64,000 nucleotides of DNA from Tenebrio molitor (GCF_963966145.1 NC_091049.1:4154001-4218000), one strand, 5' to 3'. Shown: positions 34,501-43,847, counted from the first letter of the stretch. Notes: generated from the letters alone by a model not told the origin. A program made the numbers and translations.

Positions 34501-35277
34501 CGTGGCCGTCTCCAACGCCGCCGACAGGTACCCGCCCCTCGGACAGTCGATGAACGAGGACGCGTTCAACTCCGTCGCGACGCCCACCCCCACATCAGGT
34601 ACTGTATTGTTCTACAAAGGATAGGTCCTAAAAGTGTGCCTTGCAGTGATGACCGAACTGTACCCGAGTCCGGTGCCTGGGCACTCCACCTCGCCCAATC
34701 TCCCCCTCACCGCCCACAACATCCCCCACAACCCCTACCCCTCCCACTCCATCTACCCCCCGTCGAATCTGATGCAAATGGCGCCGCCGACCACCCTGTC
34801 TAACATCCAGCCCGGCTCGCCCATCGGCAACATCCAGAACCTGAGCCAGAGCGGCATCGGGTACAACAAGGACAACAACGGGAACAACGTTTCGGACCCC
34901 AACACGAGCCAGCATCAGGGCTACCCGTCCGGGACGACCAGTATGGTCACGATTTTGGGCCCCAACAGTGGTGAGTCCACCCAGTGGTCAAAACCTCGAC
35001 TGATTTTTTTGTTGCAGGAAATAGCAACAGTAACGAGACGCCGTGCGAGACCACCCCTTCCAACAACAATATCCAGTGGGGGATGCCCTCCACGCAACTG
35101 CCTCGGAATCCGAGCCCGGGGAATCACATTCCCACCAGTTTGGGCCAGATCGGACAGCCCCTCGGCCAAAGTTTTAGTGCTTTTGGACAAAACGCGATAG
35201 ACAATTCGGGGCTGCACTATTCGACTCACAACTCCCCCAAGAGCTTCGGACATCAACCCTACTACAGTTGGTTCTGA
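19515..35277 (+). CDS. gsb-n: Pax3/7-type transcription factor (gooseberry / gooseberry-neuro-like), complete, 6 coding exons
   Basis: Nuclear DNA-binding regulator with a paired domain and a paired-class homeodomain. In insects the Pax3/7 group (prd, gsb, gsb-n) acts in segmentation and neurogenesis. Coding exons are 19515-19575, 19635-19807, 25826-26048, 34221-34598, 34647-34970 and 35018-35277. All junctions are GT-AG, phases agree, and the total is 1419 nt, or 472 residues plus TGA. The paired domain covers about residues 21-146 ([10 protein letters not shown] to SRLLRG), the homeodomain 176-235 with Ser at position 50 (QVWFSNRRARLRK), and the Pro/Ser/Asn-rich C-terminus 236-472. The [20 protein letters not shown] block before and into the homeodomain, and HIRLKIVEMAA in the paired domain, resemble gsb-n more than gsb as I recall them; paralogue assignment is less sure than Pax3/7 membership. 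The 29-residue linker has no octapeptide (HSIDGILG type). ATG 19515 is the first in-frame Met after a stop; Met 19542 is an alternative. Confidence 0.93.
19635..19807 (+). CDS. gsb-n: Pax3/7 exon 2 (N-terminal half of the paired domain, PAI subdomain)
   Basis: Encodes [20 protein letters not shown] through SKILNRYQ, the beta-hairpin and first helix-turn-helix of the paired domain, including the RQLRVSHGCVSKIL recognition region. It ends in phase 0 at CAG followed by a GTGAGG donor. The sequence is nearly invariant in the Pax3/7 group, so identification is secure. Confidence 0.96.
21634..21797. mobile_element. Palindromic MITE family P, copy 2 (in Pax intron 2)
   Basis: Same arms and centre as the copy at 2021-2184 with scattered substitutions (for example TTTGTCAACTG for TTTGTCAATTG). 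Both arms retained. Confidence 0.8.
24310..25260. repeat. Repeat block R, copy in Pax intron 2
   Basis: A diverged ~0.95-kb block collinear with 30170-31810 in intron 3. Shared anchors in order: CATTACACATTATCGTGAAA with AAAAGAAATTA; GATGATAAGTCACAACAT; TTATTCCCATTTTATAATTT; CTTCTCATTAAT; TTTTGTGTCATAAATACCAT. Within the block a ~335-bp internal periodicity (phrases near 24355, 24693, 25357) is also visible. Confidence 0.6.
25826..26048 (+). CDS. gsb-n: Pax3/7 exon 3 (C-terminal half of the paired domain, RED subdomain)
   Basis: Begins ETGSIRPGVIGGSKPRVATP, contains ENPSIFSWEIRDRL and closes with APSVSAISRLLRG, the second helix-turn-helix of the paired domain. The acceptor is TTTTTACAG and the donor is G|GTGAGT. 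It leaves in phase 1, and its single G completes an Asp codon with the first two bases of exon 4, so direct splicing is in frame. Confidence 0.95.
26262..26306. repeat. ATT microsatellite
   Basis: Interrupted (ATT)n run in the early part of intron 3. Short similar runs occur near 9450, 18030 and 47258. Confidence 0.9.
27190..27960. promoter_or_regulatory. GC-rich island in Pax intron 3, candidate enhancer
   Basis: A 770-bp unique segment of balanced composition inside an AT-rich intron, with homeodomain-type sites (TTTAATTAACG, TCGTAATTAGAG, CCGTAATTATCG, AGCCCAATTAAAG). No coding support on either strand. Large introns of Pax genes often host enhancers (established for the family), so this is a reasonable candidate. 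Confidence 0.4.
28925..29770 (-). mobile_element. Decayed LINE with reverse-transcriptase motif, minus strand
   Basis: 29660-29600 encodes EHGVPQGTVLGPIPFTI, the hallmark RT motif (consensus GVPQGSVLGPLLF) of jockey/R1/CR1-type retrotransposons. 29150-29100 retains an IPVVILTVIT segment comparable to the IPLVISATG C-terminal motif. 28990-28932 is the family 3' tail (TTCTATCAAGTA / ATATATTTATC / CGGCATCG on the plus strand). Order and strand agree, so this is one internally deleted, frameshifted element. Confidence 0.7.
30474..30520. repeat. Two adjacent GC-rich hairpins
   Basis: GGCCGCGAAAT/ATTTCGCGGCC (perfect, 3-nt loop) overlaps CGGCCGTTG/CAACGGCCG (7-nt loop). Sequence is related to the termini of the element at 30750-30922. 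Confidence 0.8.
30750..30922. mobile_element. GC-rich foldback element G, copy 1
   Basis: GGCCGCGAAATCC...TTTAACG on the left and CGTTAAAGAATGATTTCCCGG on the right are inverted, enclosing CTGCCTCGGCCGCAAGCGAC. The other copy is at 49866-50061; both are preceded by TATTTATTGACAGTGAA. Confidence 0.75.
31906..32377. mobile_element. Inverted-repeat DNA transposon (472 bp, ~70-bp TIRs)
   Basis: TACAGGGTGTTTCTGAAATA at 31906 matches the complement TATTTCAGAAACACCCTGTA at 32358-32377. The inverted similarity runs on through GTCAAAAGGAACAACTTTT. TA at both ends. Non-autonomous; the open frames inside show no transposase motif. Confidence 0.85.
32381..33152. mobile_element. Inverted-repeat DNA transposon with HTH remnant (772 bp)
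   Basis: Left end TACAGGGTGACTTCAAAAGT, right end the complement of ACAGTGTGATTTTGAAAGTT; arms ~38 bp reaching GCAGATATTTTAACC. It starts 4 bp after the preceding element, so the two abut. Contains the HTH fragment listed at 32615-32799. Confidence 0.8.
32615..32799 (+). pseudogene. Broken HTH transposase-like fragment (DUF4817 type)
   Basis: Begins MAFTNMEKTDMVLMNGEARG, then after a one-base frame change continues ARQIYGGRFPQRIFP, resembling the N-terminal helix-turn-helix (TN.EK.DM..IYGE.RGN...A...Y..RFP.R) carried by many insect Tc1/mariner-like elements. Frameshifted and truncated, with no DDE catalytic part. Confidence 0.55.
33640..34140. promoter_or_regulatory. Unique GC-rich segment upstream of the homeobox exon, candidate enhancer
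   Basis: Contains CCCTAATTAAAGTAATTAAA, GATCGATAATG, a Sox-like AACAATGGG and a TCF-like GGAACAAAGACC. gooseberry genes respond to Wingless signalling in Drosophila (established), which makes the TCF-like site worth noting. No coding support. Confidence 0.33.
34221..34598 (+). CDS. gsb-n: Pax3/7 exon 4 (homeodomain)
   Basis: Acidic linker (DNEGVSDCDSEPG), then basic [12 protein letters not shown] and the full 60-residue paired-class homeodomain, with Ser50 and the NRRARLRK helix-3 end. Leu at homeodomain position 56, where vertebrate PAX3/7 has Trp, is shared with fly Prd/Gsb/Gsb-n. It ends in phase 1 at TCAG|GTACTG. Reading through the 48-bp intron hits a stop at 34622-34624, so the intron must be removed. 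Confidence 0.96.
34647..34970 (+). CDS. gsb-n: Pax3/7 exon 5 (Pro/Ser-rich C-terminal region)
   Basis: Low-complexity Pro/Ser/His/Asn-rich segment (for example NIPHNPYPSHSIYPPSNL), typical of Pax transactivation tails. The acceptor is GTGCCTTGCAG and the donor G|GTGAGT, in phase 1. The strong GC bias of this exon against AT-rich introns, and the exact phase agreement on both sides, support it. Confidence 0.88.
35018..35277 (+). CDS. gsb-n: Pax3/7 exon 6 (terminal exon)
   Basis: Follows a 47-bp intron with a clear polypyrimidine tract and TTGCAG acceptor. Encodes an Asn/Ser/Gln/Pro-rich tail ending in GHQPYYSWF and a TGA at 35275-35277. Retaining the preceding intron would shift the frame and give a different basic tail ending at 35200. 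Confidence 0.88.
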
Positions 35278-35720
35278 TATGACAAAACTTCATTCAAATA
35301 TGACATTGGGGCCATGGCCTTGAACAGTTTTCAAAAAAGGCTTTTGACAGTTCAATGTGTTATTCACGCCGGACATGATCCACCAGGGAAAAAAATATTT
35401 CTTACAATACTAGGAAATGACGTTTAAAAAACGTAAAATTTATCGATTAATGGAGTTTGCAAAAGTCGATCTTACTTTTGGCAAATTTCGAAAACGCTGT
35501 ATATTTTCCTTGTATTTAGTTTTTGTTTTTATATGTATTATGTGCACTGTATCTACGGGATATCCAGGAGAAAAAACCAAATGGGGCAGAAGAAAAAATA
35601 ATCACCCACCGTAAATTATTTAAGTTTAAGTAATATATTGATTAGTTTTAAACACATTTTTTTCAATATTATAGTTGTATTTCTTTGTATTATACTGTGA
35701 ATAAATCGGAATATGAATTT
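35278..35720 (+). terminator. gsb-n: Pax3/7 3' UTR with AATAAA poly(A) signal
   Basis: An AT-rich stretch directly after the stop codon, with a canonical AATAAA at 35700-35705. A second AATAAA at 36079-36084 could serve a longer isoform. The downstream gene converges from the other strand and its stop lies at 36366, so the two 3' ends are 300-650 bp apart. The UTR contains a 65-codon open frame (see findings). Confidence 0.6.
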
Positions 35721-35801
35721 TGTTGCTTGATCTTTTAAATACAGTACAGCAGCCATTACCGCCATTTTGTTGCAACACAATACGCTATATTTACGACTGA
35801 A

Positions 35802-36365
35802 TTGACTGCGGCACTTACCTTACATAATTTTGATTTTGCAAAGAAAATAACTTCGATTTTATTTCGCAGGTATGCAACCAAACATACACCAGTGTCCCTC
35901 TCGGTCGTCACGTACACGCACAGATCGTCACGTTCCGAACATCACCGAATCCGATCAACTCTCTTTTTGTTTGGTTCGACCGCCAGATCTAGGGTAGAAA
36001 AACGAAACGATGTTAAAATGTATACTTATCTTGATCATTTTTATCACATCGAAGTTTGATTTCCTACATTACATAGTGAATAAATCTCTATCACAGTGAT
36101 GGGGTTTCCGAGTCGTCTTTCTGAAACCGCCGACGTTCGATCGTTTCAGACGGACGACCAGCAAACGCCATAACAAATATAATTTCAGTATCTACGTAAC
36201 AATTCAAATATAAAAAACGAGGTGTAGAAAAACATACAAACTAAAAACCTTCAGTCTAGACTAAGGCTTGGAAAAATCACTCTAAAACAAGTCCGCAAAT
36301 GATCCTGGGGATGTTTGTGCTTTGGTTTCGATCTTTGGTCAAGCGATACAAGAGAAACTGGAAAT
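35802..36365. other. Intergenic gap between the converging Pax and HPS3 genes
   Basis: No coding evidence. Contains a second AATAAA (36079-36084) on the plus strand. No canonical poly(A) signal for HPS3 is obvious on the minus strand. Confidence 0.5.
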
Positions 36366-39300
36366 TTATAGATTCAGGGTGCACAAGAGTTGCTGGCCCG
36401 TCGTGGTGATAAGCTTGTTGATTTGATTGGCGTGCATCGTCTCCTTACAGATCATCACGAACGGTTCGTAATTCTGGATCTCGTTCAAAACGTCGAGCTC
36501 GTTCTCGAGATAACTCAACTCGTTGCCGACATAACCTAACTCCGCATTTCTGTTGTCTCCCTCTCCGGTCGTGCTGAAACGCTGCGGAAACACTTGGACC
36601 AACTGGTCTAGCGTCATGGAAGTGGCGACGTGGGTCAAAATATCTGCAACAGACACGAAAATGTTACAACGTCACCACACCTAACCTCACTTTTCATAAC
36701 CTCACCTTTTAGGAGTTTTTTGTGGAAGAAACAAACCCTCTTTAGCACTTCGTTCTGGCTGAGCCTCAAGATCCGCCTCTGCACCGTGGCTATCAGAAAC
36801 TTCCATTCGTCTGTACGCGCGAACCGGTCCTGCAAGTCACCCGTGAGACTACCAACGTGACAATCAAAAACCACCAACCTTGCCGAACTGCAGCAGACAC
36901 TGCGGACACGCATCGATCAACAGCTGCACCGCGTCGTTCGTACCCACTATGATCGATTGCAGACTCAAACCGCCCCTGAGATTCTCGTTGAGGGACAGGA
37001 ACGCGCCCACCTCCCCCAGGACTTGTTTCGAGACGATCTGACTCGACAGTACTGCTTGGAGTTTTTTCAGGACGAAATCCGCCTCCTCGTTGTGCCTCCA
37101 GGTCGGCTTGGGGGTGTAGTTGTCGAGGCACGCCTCGTACAGCTTCGACGTGATCTCGACCTGAAACGGGGGCATCTTGTCGAGGTAGTCGTGCCGGAAG
37201 CTGGCGAACAAGTAAGTCTCTTGGGACTTCTTGTCGGACTTGTCGTCGAAATACGGCTTCGGTTTCTCGTCGTTCTCCCCCATTATCTCCCTCTCCAACT
37301 TGCTGAAACTGTGACACACTGAGTACTGTGTTCAGTCTGCGGTCCGCACCTCACCTCGAACTCATCTCATCTCGCTTGCTCGTGTCTTCTTTCAACTGTA
37401 AAATCTGCAACTGGGACAGATACGAGCGCACCAGCAATTTCATCGCCTCGTTCGCCCCTCTTTCGTAGATTATCTTCGAAATGTCCGTGTCCCCCATCTT
37501 GGCGAAGTACTGCCGGAAGTACGTCTCTAGGGTTTTTTGTAAAACTAGACTGGCAGTACTGCTGTCGCTTCCGATACTCGACGGGAGGTACTCCAGGAAG
37601 ACCTGGAACGGATCGGTGAGTCTCACTGGTGCGACAGTGGCGCCCTCACCTTGATCAGTTTGTTCAAATTGATCGCTTTCTTCTCCATGATCAGGTGGAC
37701 AAGAGTCTCGGAAAGAGTGTCCGGATGGGAACCGATCAGAACGACGGCGAATTCAGAAAATGTGGTCACCAGTTTGATTTTCCCTTGGAAGTTCTGGGTA
37801 CTGTCAAAAAGTAAGTCCCAGTTGGACTGCAAAGTGGAGAAGAGGTCGGCTTGAGGGATTTCGGACAGGCACTCCAGCGCCCTCTTGGGGTTGCACTTGT
37901 GGGTGTAGAGCACCGCCAAAGCTAGGTACTTTTCGGTACGTTTCGGACTGTCCCTGAAACACCTAGACGTGAAAGTACTCTACTGTTTTCGAGTAGTACC
38001 TCGGCAGTTTCTCGGTGAGTATTTGTATCAACCTATCGGTAGAGTACTCCCTCAAGATGCTGCTTTTGAGGATCAAATTAGGCAAATCGTCCAGATCGTG
38101 ATTTTCCAGCAGTTCCAAAATATTTTCGGCAAAGTTTTGTTTGGAACCACCGCTGAAGTACTTGTCAGCCTCCCAACTGTGCTTCATCTCGAGCAGTACC
38201 GCCCTCAGATAGTGCATCAACCCTTTGGTCAACTGCAAAAACAGTCGTAAACAACTGTCACAAGTGGCGCCACCTACTCACGTGACTGTTCGACTGTTCC
38301 TGTATTTTTTTGACTCGTCTTAACACTTCGAACGGTAGAATCCGCGCCATCTTGTAGTACGGTATCGACAAAGCGTACTCCTCTTCGTTGGTACACCTGT
38401 CAAACGTCTGTCAAAATCTCCGAGTCAAACTAACCTCACTTACATGACATAATGATCGGCCAGTAACACGCACGAAGTCCTGTAGGTCTCGATGACGTCA
38501 TCGTTGTTACTCTTCACTGCCAATAGCAGTTTGACGTTCTCGTCGACCACGCCCCATTTTTTCAGCACAAGCGCCACCCTCAAGATCACGTGGGATTCGC
38601 TCATCAAGTGACAGTACGTCTGACTGGACGTGAACCGGTGCACGTTCGCGACTATGGAGATGTCGTTGAAGATGGTCTTGGGGGTGGGGAGTTCGAGGTT
38701 GTACAACGTCCAGTAGGAGGCGGTCGAGCTGCTGTTCGAGCTGACCGAGTGAGTGGGAGAGCTGTCGGAGTTGGCTAAGAGGACCAGGTTGTGGTCGGAG
38801 AGGAGGATCTGCTCGACGCCGAGAAACGGTCGCAACCCCACGAGACAAACGGGGTCGGCGATCGACGGACACGCCACGGAGACGTCGTCCACCGTTTCGA
38901 AACTGCGACAGAGCTGGTGGCCGAAGCGGAGCGTGTAGGTCTCGAGGCCTGTCTCGGTGAGGGCGTGGAGGAAATAGTCCTCCATGACTAGCTTGTGCAC
39001 GGGGGCGGTGAAGGGGTAGACGGCTATGCAGTGCTCCCCCTCGACGCACTCGTTCTCGCTAAAGTAGTGCAAGTAGCCCTCTTGCTGCGTGGCCACCATG
39101 CACACCACACTGTTCAGACACTTGCGGTAATCGCTCCTCATCACCTTCTCCGACACCTTCGACTTGTTCAAGGTCTCGTCGATGTACAGAGGTTTGAGAA
39201 TCATGCACTTGAACTCTTCGGTGATCTGTCTTTGGGCACTCTCCACCAAAATGGGAATCAGCTTCAGCTGGATCAAACTCTTCACTTCATAGTTGGACGA

Positions 39301-40663
39301 TTTCGTCTAAAAACAAGAGAACATCAAGTGTCACAAGGTGGCGTCGTGGACTTTACTTCTGCCGCTGAGTTGGAGTGGATCTTGGCCACCATGTCTTTGT
39401 CGGAGAAGGTGAACGGACTGTGCTTGTGGATGACGCTGTTGTCGCGCACAATGCTCGGCAGGTGGACTGTCAGTTTGGTCCTTCCCAAGCCGAAGGACTC
39501 GTCCCTCACCAGTTTCTTGTAATCGATGGCTTCGTCCTGCGATTCTGAAAAATGAAAGATCAACGGGGATGACAACTGTAATGGCTGCTGGAGGGGAAGA
39601 CGATTGTACTAGAAGTCATTGGTGGAGAAGGGGGACAGTAACAACAAATGTGTAATGGCCGCTGGAGGGGAAGTCGATGGTAGTAAAAGGGATTGGTGGA
39701 GGAGCGGACCGTTACTATAAACGCCCAATGGCCGCTGGAGGGGAAGTCACTTGTACTAAAAGACAGGAAATGGCTGCAACAAATGTGTAATGGCCGCTGG
39801 AGGAGAAGCGCCAGAAAAACGCCTGGAGAGTAATAGCTTCGAACCACTCACGTCCAAAATTGAAGTCGTGCTCGCCCGAACTTGTCATCTCGACGTTCCC
39901 CTCCCTGTGCCCCAACTTGAACATGTACATGCTGTCCCTGCTCATGCAAGCGACGTAATTCTCGCAGGCCGCCAACTGTATCGGAGAAAACGTCAGCTCG
40001 AGACAGACCGGCATCTCCTCAAAATCGATGAATCTCATCCTGGATATATCGTGGGTCCTGACTTGGAACCTGTAGATGTCGATGATCCTCTTCGACAGGA
40101 CGAAGAGATTTCCGGAGACCTGACAACACTCAATGTAGTTCGGATTTCGCTTGACCGGAATCTCGATCATCTCCAGACTGCCCAGTTCCGACTGGTTGGT
40201 GGTCGGGGTGACCCTCCCCGCGATTCTCGCCCGCATCGGCTGCACCATCCCGCACTCCGACGAGCCCAGACTGACGCCGCTGCTGGTCATTTTCGATTGT
40301 TGCATGGCCGCGACGCTGTCCCAGTTGATGTAGACCCTGATGAAGTTGGTGTCTTTGTTCTGTCGGTTGAACTTCGTCTCGAGGGTGGCGACGAAGTCGC
40401 CTGAAATGTCACCGTTCAGTCGGCTTAAATGTCAAACCCCGGGAGTCGTCACCGTTCCGGCAGTGCACGATCTGGATGACCTCGTCCACAGAAGGAAACG
40501 TGAAGAGGACGTCCGACTCGTTGTTCAGGTCGCGCACCTCGACGCAGTTGCTCGTCAGGGCCAGGAGGAGCTTGTCCGGGGGTGCCACGGTGCACGCCGT
40601 CGGCTGCTCCACCGTCTGGATGTGCTGGCTCGCGAAGTGGTGCACCGATATCACCCGGACCAT
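36366..40663 (-). CDS. HPS3: HPS3, subunit of BLOC-2 (biogenesis of lysosome-related organelles complex 2), complete
   Basis: Cytosolic trafficking protein that with HPS5 and HPS6 forms BLOC-2, which delivers cargo to lysosome-related organelles such as eye pigment granules. Eleven exons, 5' to 3': 40663-40453, 40400-39852, 39544-39357, 39306-38444, 38396-38282, 38232-38000, 37953-37650, 37602-37355, 37302-36879, 36829-36706, 36643-36366. All are GT-AG, phases match, and 3537 nt give 1178 residues plus TAA, somewhat longer than the ~1000-residue human protein. Family marks are an N-terminal beta-propeller-like region with FIRVYINWD (human FLRAYVNWR), and FIDFE near residues 194-198 at the place of the human clathrin box LLDFE. 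The C-terminal two thirds looks alpha-solenoid. Ten introns are mostly 46-62 bp; only intron 2 (307 bp) is longer. The start is the first Met, MVRVISVHHF, similar in character to human MVQLYNLHPF. Confidence 0.93.
39545..39851 (-). repeat. Minisatellite in HPS3 intron 2
   Basis: The only long intron of the gene is largely a tandem array. An ATGGCCGCTGGAGGGGAAG-type motif starts at about 39580, 39654, 39726 and 39789 (spacing 74, 72 and 63 bp), with related spacer text (TTGTACTA, ACAAATGTGT). The last copy carries GGAGGAGAAG. Intron expansion by this array explains why this intron is five times longer than its neighbours. Confidence 0.8.
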
Positions 40664-41100
40664 GGTCGCAAGTGCTGCAACGGAATTTTCGCGTGACTAC
40701 GTCGCGCCCACACCGATTCGGTGCGTGTTTCGCAAGTTCGAGTCTTGTCTCGCCCAAAATTATGCGAATTAGGAGAGTCCCTTCTAAATTATTGATTAAC
40801 CTGTTAACCTAATTCCGCCGGCCCACGCACGCAATTTTCAACCGCCAATCGAGGGCTCTTACCTGGGATGCGACGATCAAATCTGAATTGTGCCGAAGTG
40901 TGCACTTGGTCGTTTTCGCGGCCAAAACGAACACTCACAGTTTTAAAATCATTTCGACTACATTTGTTGATTATTTTGACATTTGTTTGACATTTGGGTG
41001 TGCCGCCATCTGTAGCGCCGTAGACTAACCACAAATAACCAACCTGCATCACTCAATTTTTCACTTTCACTAAGTTATATAAAAATACAATTCACTTTGT
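40664..41100 (-). promoter_or_regulatory. Upstream region of HPS3
   Basis: Sequence 5' of the HPS3 start codon on the minus strand, mildly GC-rich near the ATG and AT-rich beyond 41040. No TATA box or divergent coding start is recognised. The first tens of bases are presumably 5' UTR. Exact transcription start unknown. Confidence 0.3.
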
Positions 41101-41499
41101 GTTCATCTAACCGATCACATAATAACATGTAATAGTACTAGTAATTATTTCATTGCCAGTAACTTTGAAAGTTGGTCACGAGAGGTCGCTAGTGCGCGGA
41201 ACACACTAGATTGGTTCATAACTTTACTTCAGATGATTTGAACAATAAATTTCTGAAAAAATGCTTAAAAAACTTGTAAATACATTTATTGCTTTCAACT
41301 GTCATAAATTCTCATTTTTTTTTCTTTTGTAAACTGCCTCCTAACTGCTCTAAAGCAAAAAATAGCAGATAACCAACCGTTGCCCTAGACAACACATTCA
41401 AAGTGACATTTCTTGAAAAATTTGTCAAAACTGTCAAAAGCAAATGCGAAATCATTTTTAATAGATTTGGAAGCTTTGGGGACGTCGTTTCAAACAATA

Positions 41500-41645
41500 A
41501 AATTTTGTATGCAACTCGTTTCTGTGCAAATTGGGCTTTACTAATTGCCCTCGAGACCTTAAAATCCTCTCTACGCTCGTATTTCAATCTGGCCTCTCGG
41601 GCAATTAGAAAAACCCAATTTACACAGAACCTCGTTGCATAAACA
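41500..41645. mobile_element. Foldback MITE with ~50-bp arms
   Basis: TATGCAACTCGTTTCTGTGC and AAATTGGGCTTTACTAATTG pair with the right arm CAATTAGAAAAACCCAATTT and ACACAGAACCTCGTTGCATA. Loop about 45 bp. Lies immediately before MITE A copy 4. Confidence 0.8.
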
Positions 41646-41702
41646 ACTATTATTTTCAAGTAACGTCAAATAGATGAACAAGAAAATAAGATAAAATGCA
41701 TT

Positions 41703-41982
41703 CACGTTGTTTTGGCATAATGGGAGGCCATGGAAATTTTGCATTTAATTTGGTACCTAATAAAGCTGTCTGTTGAATTAGGTTATGTTTTTCTAAGTTT
41801 GAGGTTATAAATAGCGTCAATATCTAGTGCATTGTTGTCAGTTTTACTAGTTTGCAATAGAACAATACTCAGACATCGCGGGAAATTCAGCAACATGTTA
41901 GGCGTTTTAGTAACACAAATCAAACAGTGTGTCCAACGTTAAAAAAATAAATCATGTCCTCCCATTATTCTAAAACAACGTC
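41703..41982. mobile_element. MITE family A, copy 4 (most complete)
   Basis: 280 bp with both ~30-bp terminal inverted repeats (left CACGTTGTTTTGGCATAATG, right complement ending TTCTAAAACAACG). No coding capacity. It is the reference for the family. Confidence 0.87.
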
Positions 41983-42399
41983 GAGGGTGTTTAGACCCTT
42001 TTATATACATTACAATCGCTGGTGTTTCTATGGCTGTACATATGGCAACATTGCTAAATTTCGACGTAGAGGAAACTGAAAAGGTTAGATTTTTAAATTC
42101 TTCCACGCATTGCATTAAGACAATTTTTAATTTTCTGTTAAGCAAATTGCATCACATTAAACTAATTTTTTTTAAAGAACATGCCTCGATTTGATAAAAT
42201 TATAGTGTCATTTCAGTTGTGCCAACTTGTACCGTCTTCAGTTACTGTACATGTAGAATTTTAGGGATATTTATCGTTTAATCAACATACATCAGATTTT
42301 TTATTTATTCCAGTTACGATACATAATTAAAACACTTTCGCAAATTCAAATCTCCCTCCAATTTCGTTAGGAAATCGGTCTGTCAACGAGAATAATCGC

Positions 42400-43160
42400 G
42401 GCGTTGTCATTTTCCTAAGTGGAAAGTTGGTGTAAGTTTGACAGCTGGCGAGTGTTCAAAGTAAATTGATTAAAAAGAAGAATAGCGTTAATGGCTCCGA
42501 AATTGAGTCAATTTTGCAAATTTCGTCCCACATAAGCCGTCGTCCGCCGGAGGCGTTCTCCGTGTGGGGCGGCGGCCGACCGATTACGTTCAATCATCGG
42601 CAATAAAAATTGATGGTCGATCGGCGGTCGGCCACCCTGTATAATGCGTCGAGGCCGGCGGCGGCGGCTTCGTGCGTTTCGCCACCTTGTGTTGTGCAAT
42701 TTTTGGGCAAATTGTGAGATCCGCAACGGCACATTTGAAATTTAGATTGGGCCGCGATGCAAAAACACGCAACTGTCCGATCATTATTCGAGGACTGCAT
42801 TGTGCGATGCGCCACCTGTCGGCCGATAAAGTTGACGACGCGTTTGACGTTTGGCGATCATCGCCGCCTTCCTGAATAAATCGGCCGGAACGGAAACGAT
42901 ATCAATCAAAGTGACCGTGGCACGAGATTTCGGATTTGAATTTCAAATTGTCATTCATCAGCGACCGTTGTTGTATAATATTTGCAATGGATTTTGAATA
43001 AATTATGCGGCCGGAAATGCGAATACACGAGGGGCAATTACACTGGACATTTCCTGTCGACGGCGGCGTGACGTTTTCGAAAAAGTCGCCCGAGGGGACG
43101 AGCGGCGGCGGCGTTGCATAACGTCGGGACGTGTCGTTATTTGTTAAACACAAGACTCCT
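42400..43160. promoter_or_regulatory. GC-rich unique island, candidate regulatory DNA
   Basis: CpG-rich, non-repetitive, with several short frames on both strands but no conserved protein. Lies about 1.7 kb upstream of the HPS3 start codon, beyond two MITEs. Could be an enhancer or an unrecognised exon region. Confidence 0.25.
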
Positions 43161-43517
43161 TTTAGTCCACTATATCAAATATCGTGCATTATACACTGGT
43201 AGGCGGTGACGATGAATCTTCTGACCTAGAAAGTATCCTGGTTCCGTTTATCCCACTCCCGAGGGGTTGACGCAGGGGCGGCTCCGGTTGCATTTCACCC
43301 GTATTCGATTCCTTCTTTCAAGATTTTCCTTCGTTTCTCTCGTTTTGCTCATCACTCCGTATACCGAATGGCCAATCAATTAATCTCACTATTTTATTCT
43401 TATTTGACTCATTCGTGCCTGTCGCACTTCACTTTTTCGCAGGATAGATACCAAATGTAAATTCAATTTTGTACAATTTAAAATTAAATAAAAACTAAAA
43501 GTAGTCAAGGTTCTTTA

Positions 43518-43847
43518 TACAGGGTTATTCTAAATGATTGTAGTCGAAGTAGGCGTGAAAACTGAAAATAAAATTTATGGTTGCCGCTCCACATAAAAAA
43601 TCATCAAAATGATGTGTTAAATTGGGTGCAAAACAACTCAATATTTTTAAAATTGATTGTAGAACAACTCAATATTTCTGGATTCAATCGTTAATTTAAC
43701 AAAAATAAATAAAATCCTCATCACCGCACTTTTCACCTAAAAAATGACAGTGACAGCGACACAACTGACAGTTAACATGAAAGCGGCAAAAACGTAATAA
43801 CATGGGCATGGCCTACTTCGACTACAATCATTTAGAATAACCCTGTA
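43518..43847. mobile_element. MITE with perfect 37-bp terminal inverted repeats
   Basis: TACAGGGTTATTCTAAATGA running on to GTAGTCGAAGTAGGC at the left; exact complement ending CATTTAGAATAACCCTGTA at the right. 330 bp, TA termini, non-coding. The perfect arms suggest a comparatively recent insertion. Confidence 0.9.

Noticed and set aside
34634..35200. Single 188-codon exon in place of Pax exons 5 and 6
   Set aside because: Contains a clear GTGAGT...TTGCAG intron, and the spliced product continues in a family-like Asn/Ser/Pro-rich tail to a stop. Retained only as an alternative isoform idea.
36793..37317. Minus-strand 174-codon frame overlapping HPS3 exon 9
   Set aside because: Alternative frame of the same exon; the in-phase spliced frame matches the HPS3 chain.
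38995..39522. Long plus-strand open frame (175 codons) antisense to HPS3
   Set aside because: It lies over HPS3 exon 4, intron 3 and exon 3, and is explained by the GC-rich codon use of the real gene on the other strand. No domain or splice logic.
39790..40404. Plus-strand open frame of 204 codons antisense to HPS3 exon 2
   Set aside because: Shadow of a GC-biased exon; it starts inside the intron minisatellite and lacks family similarity.
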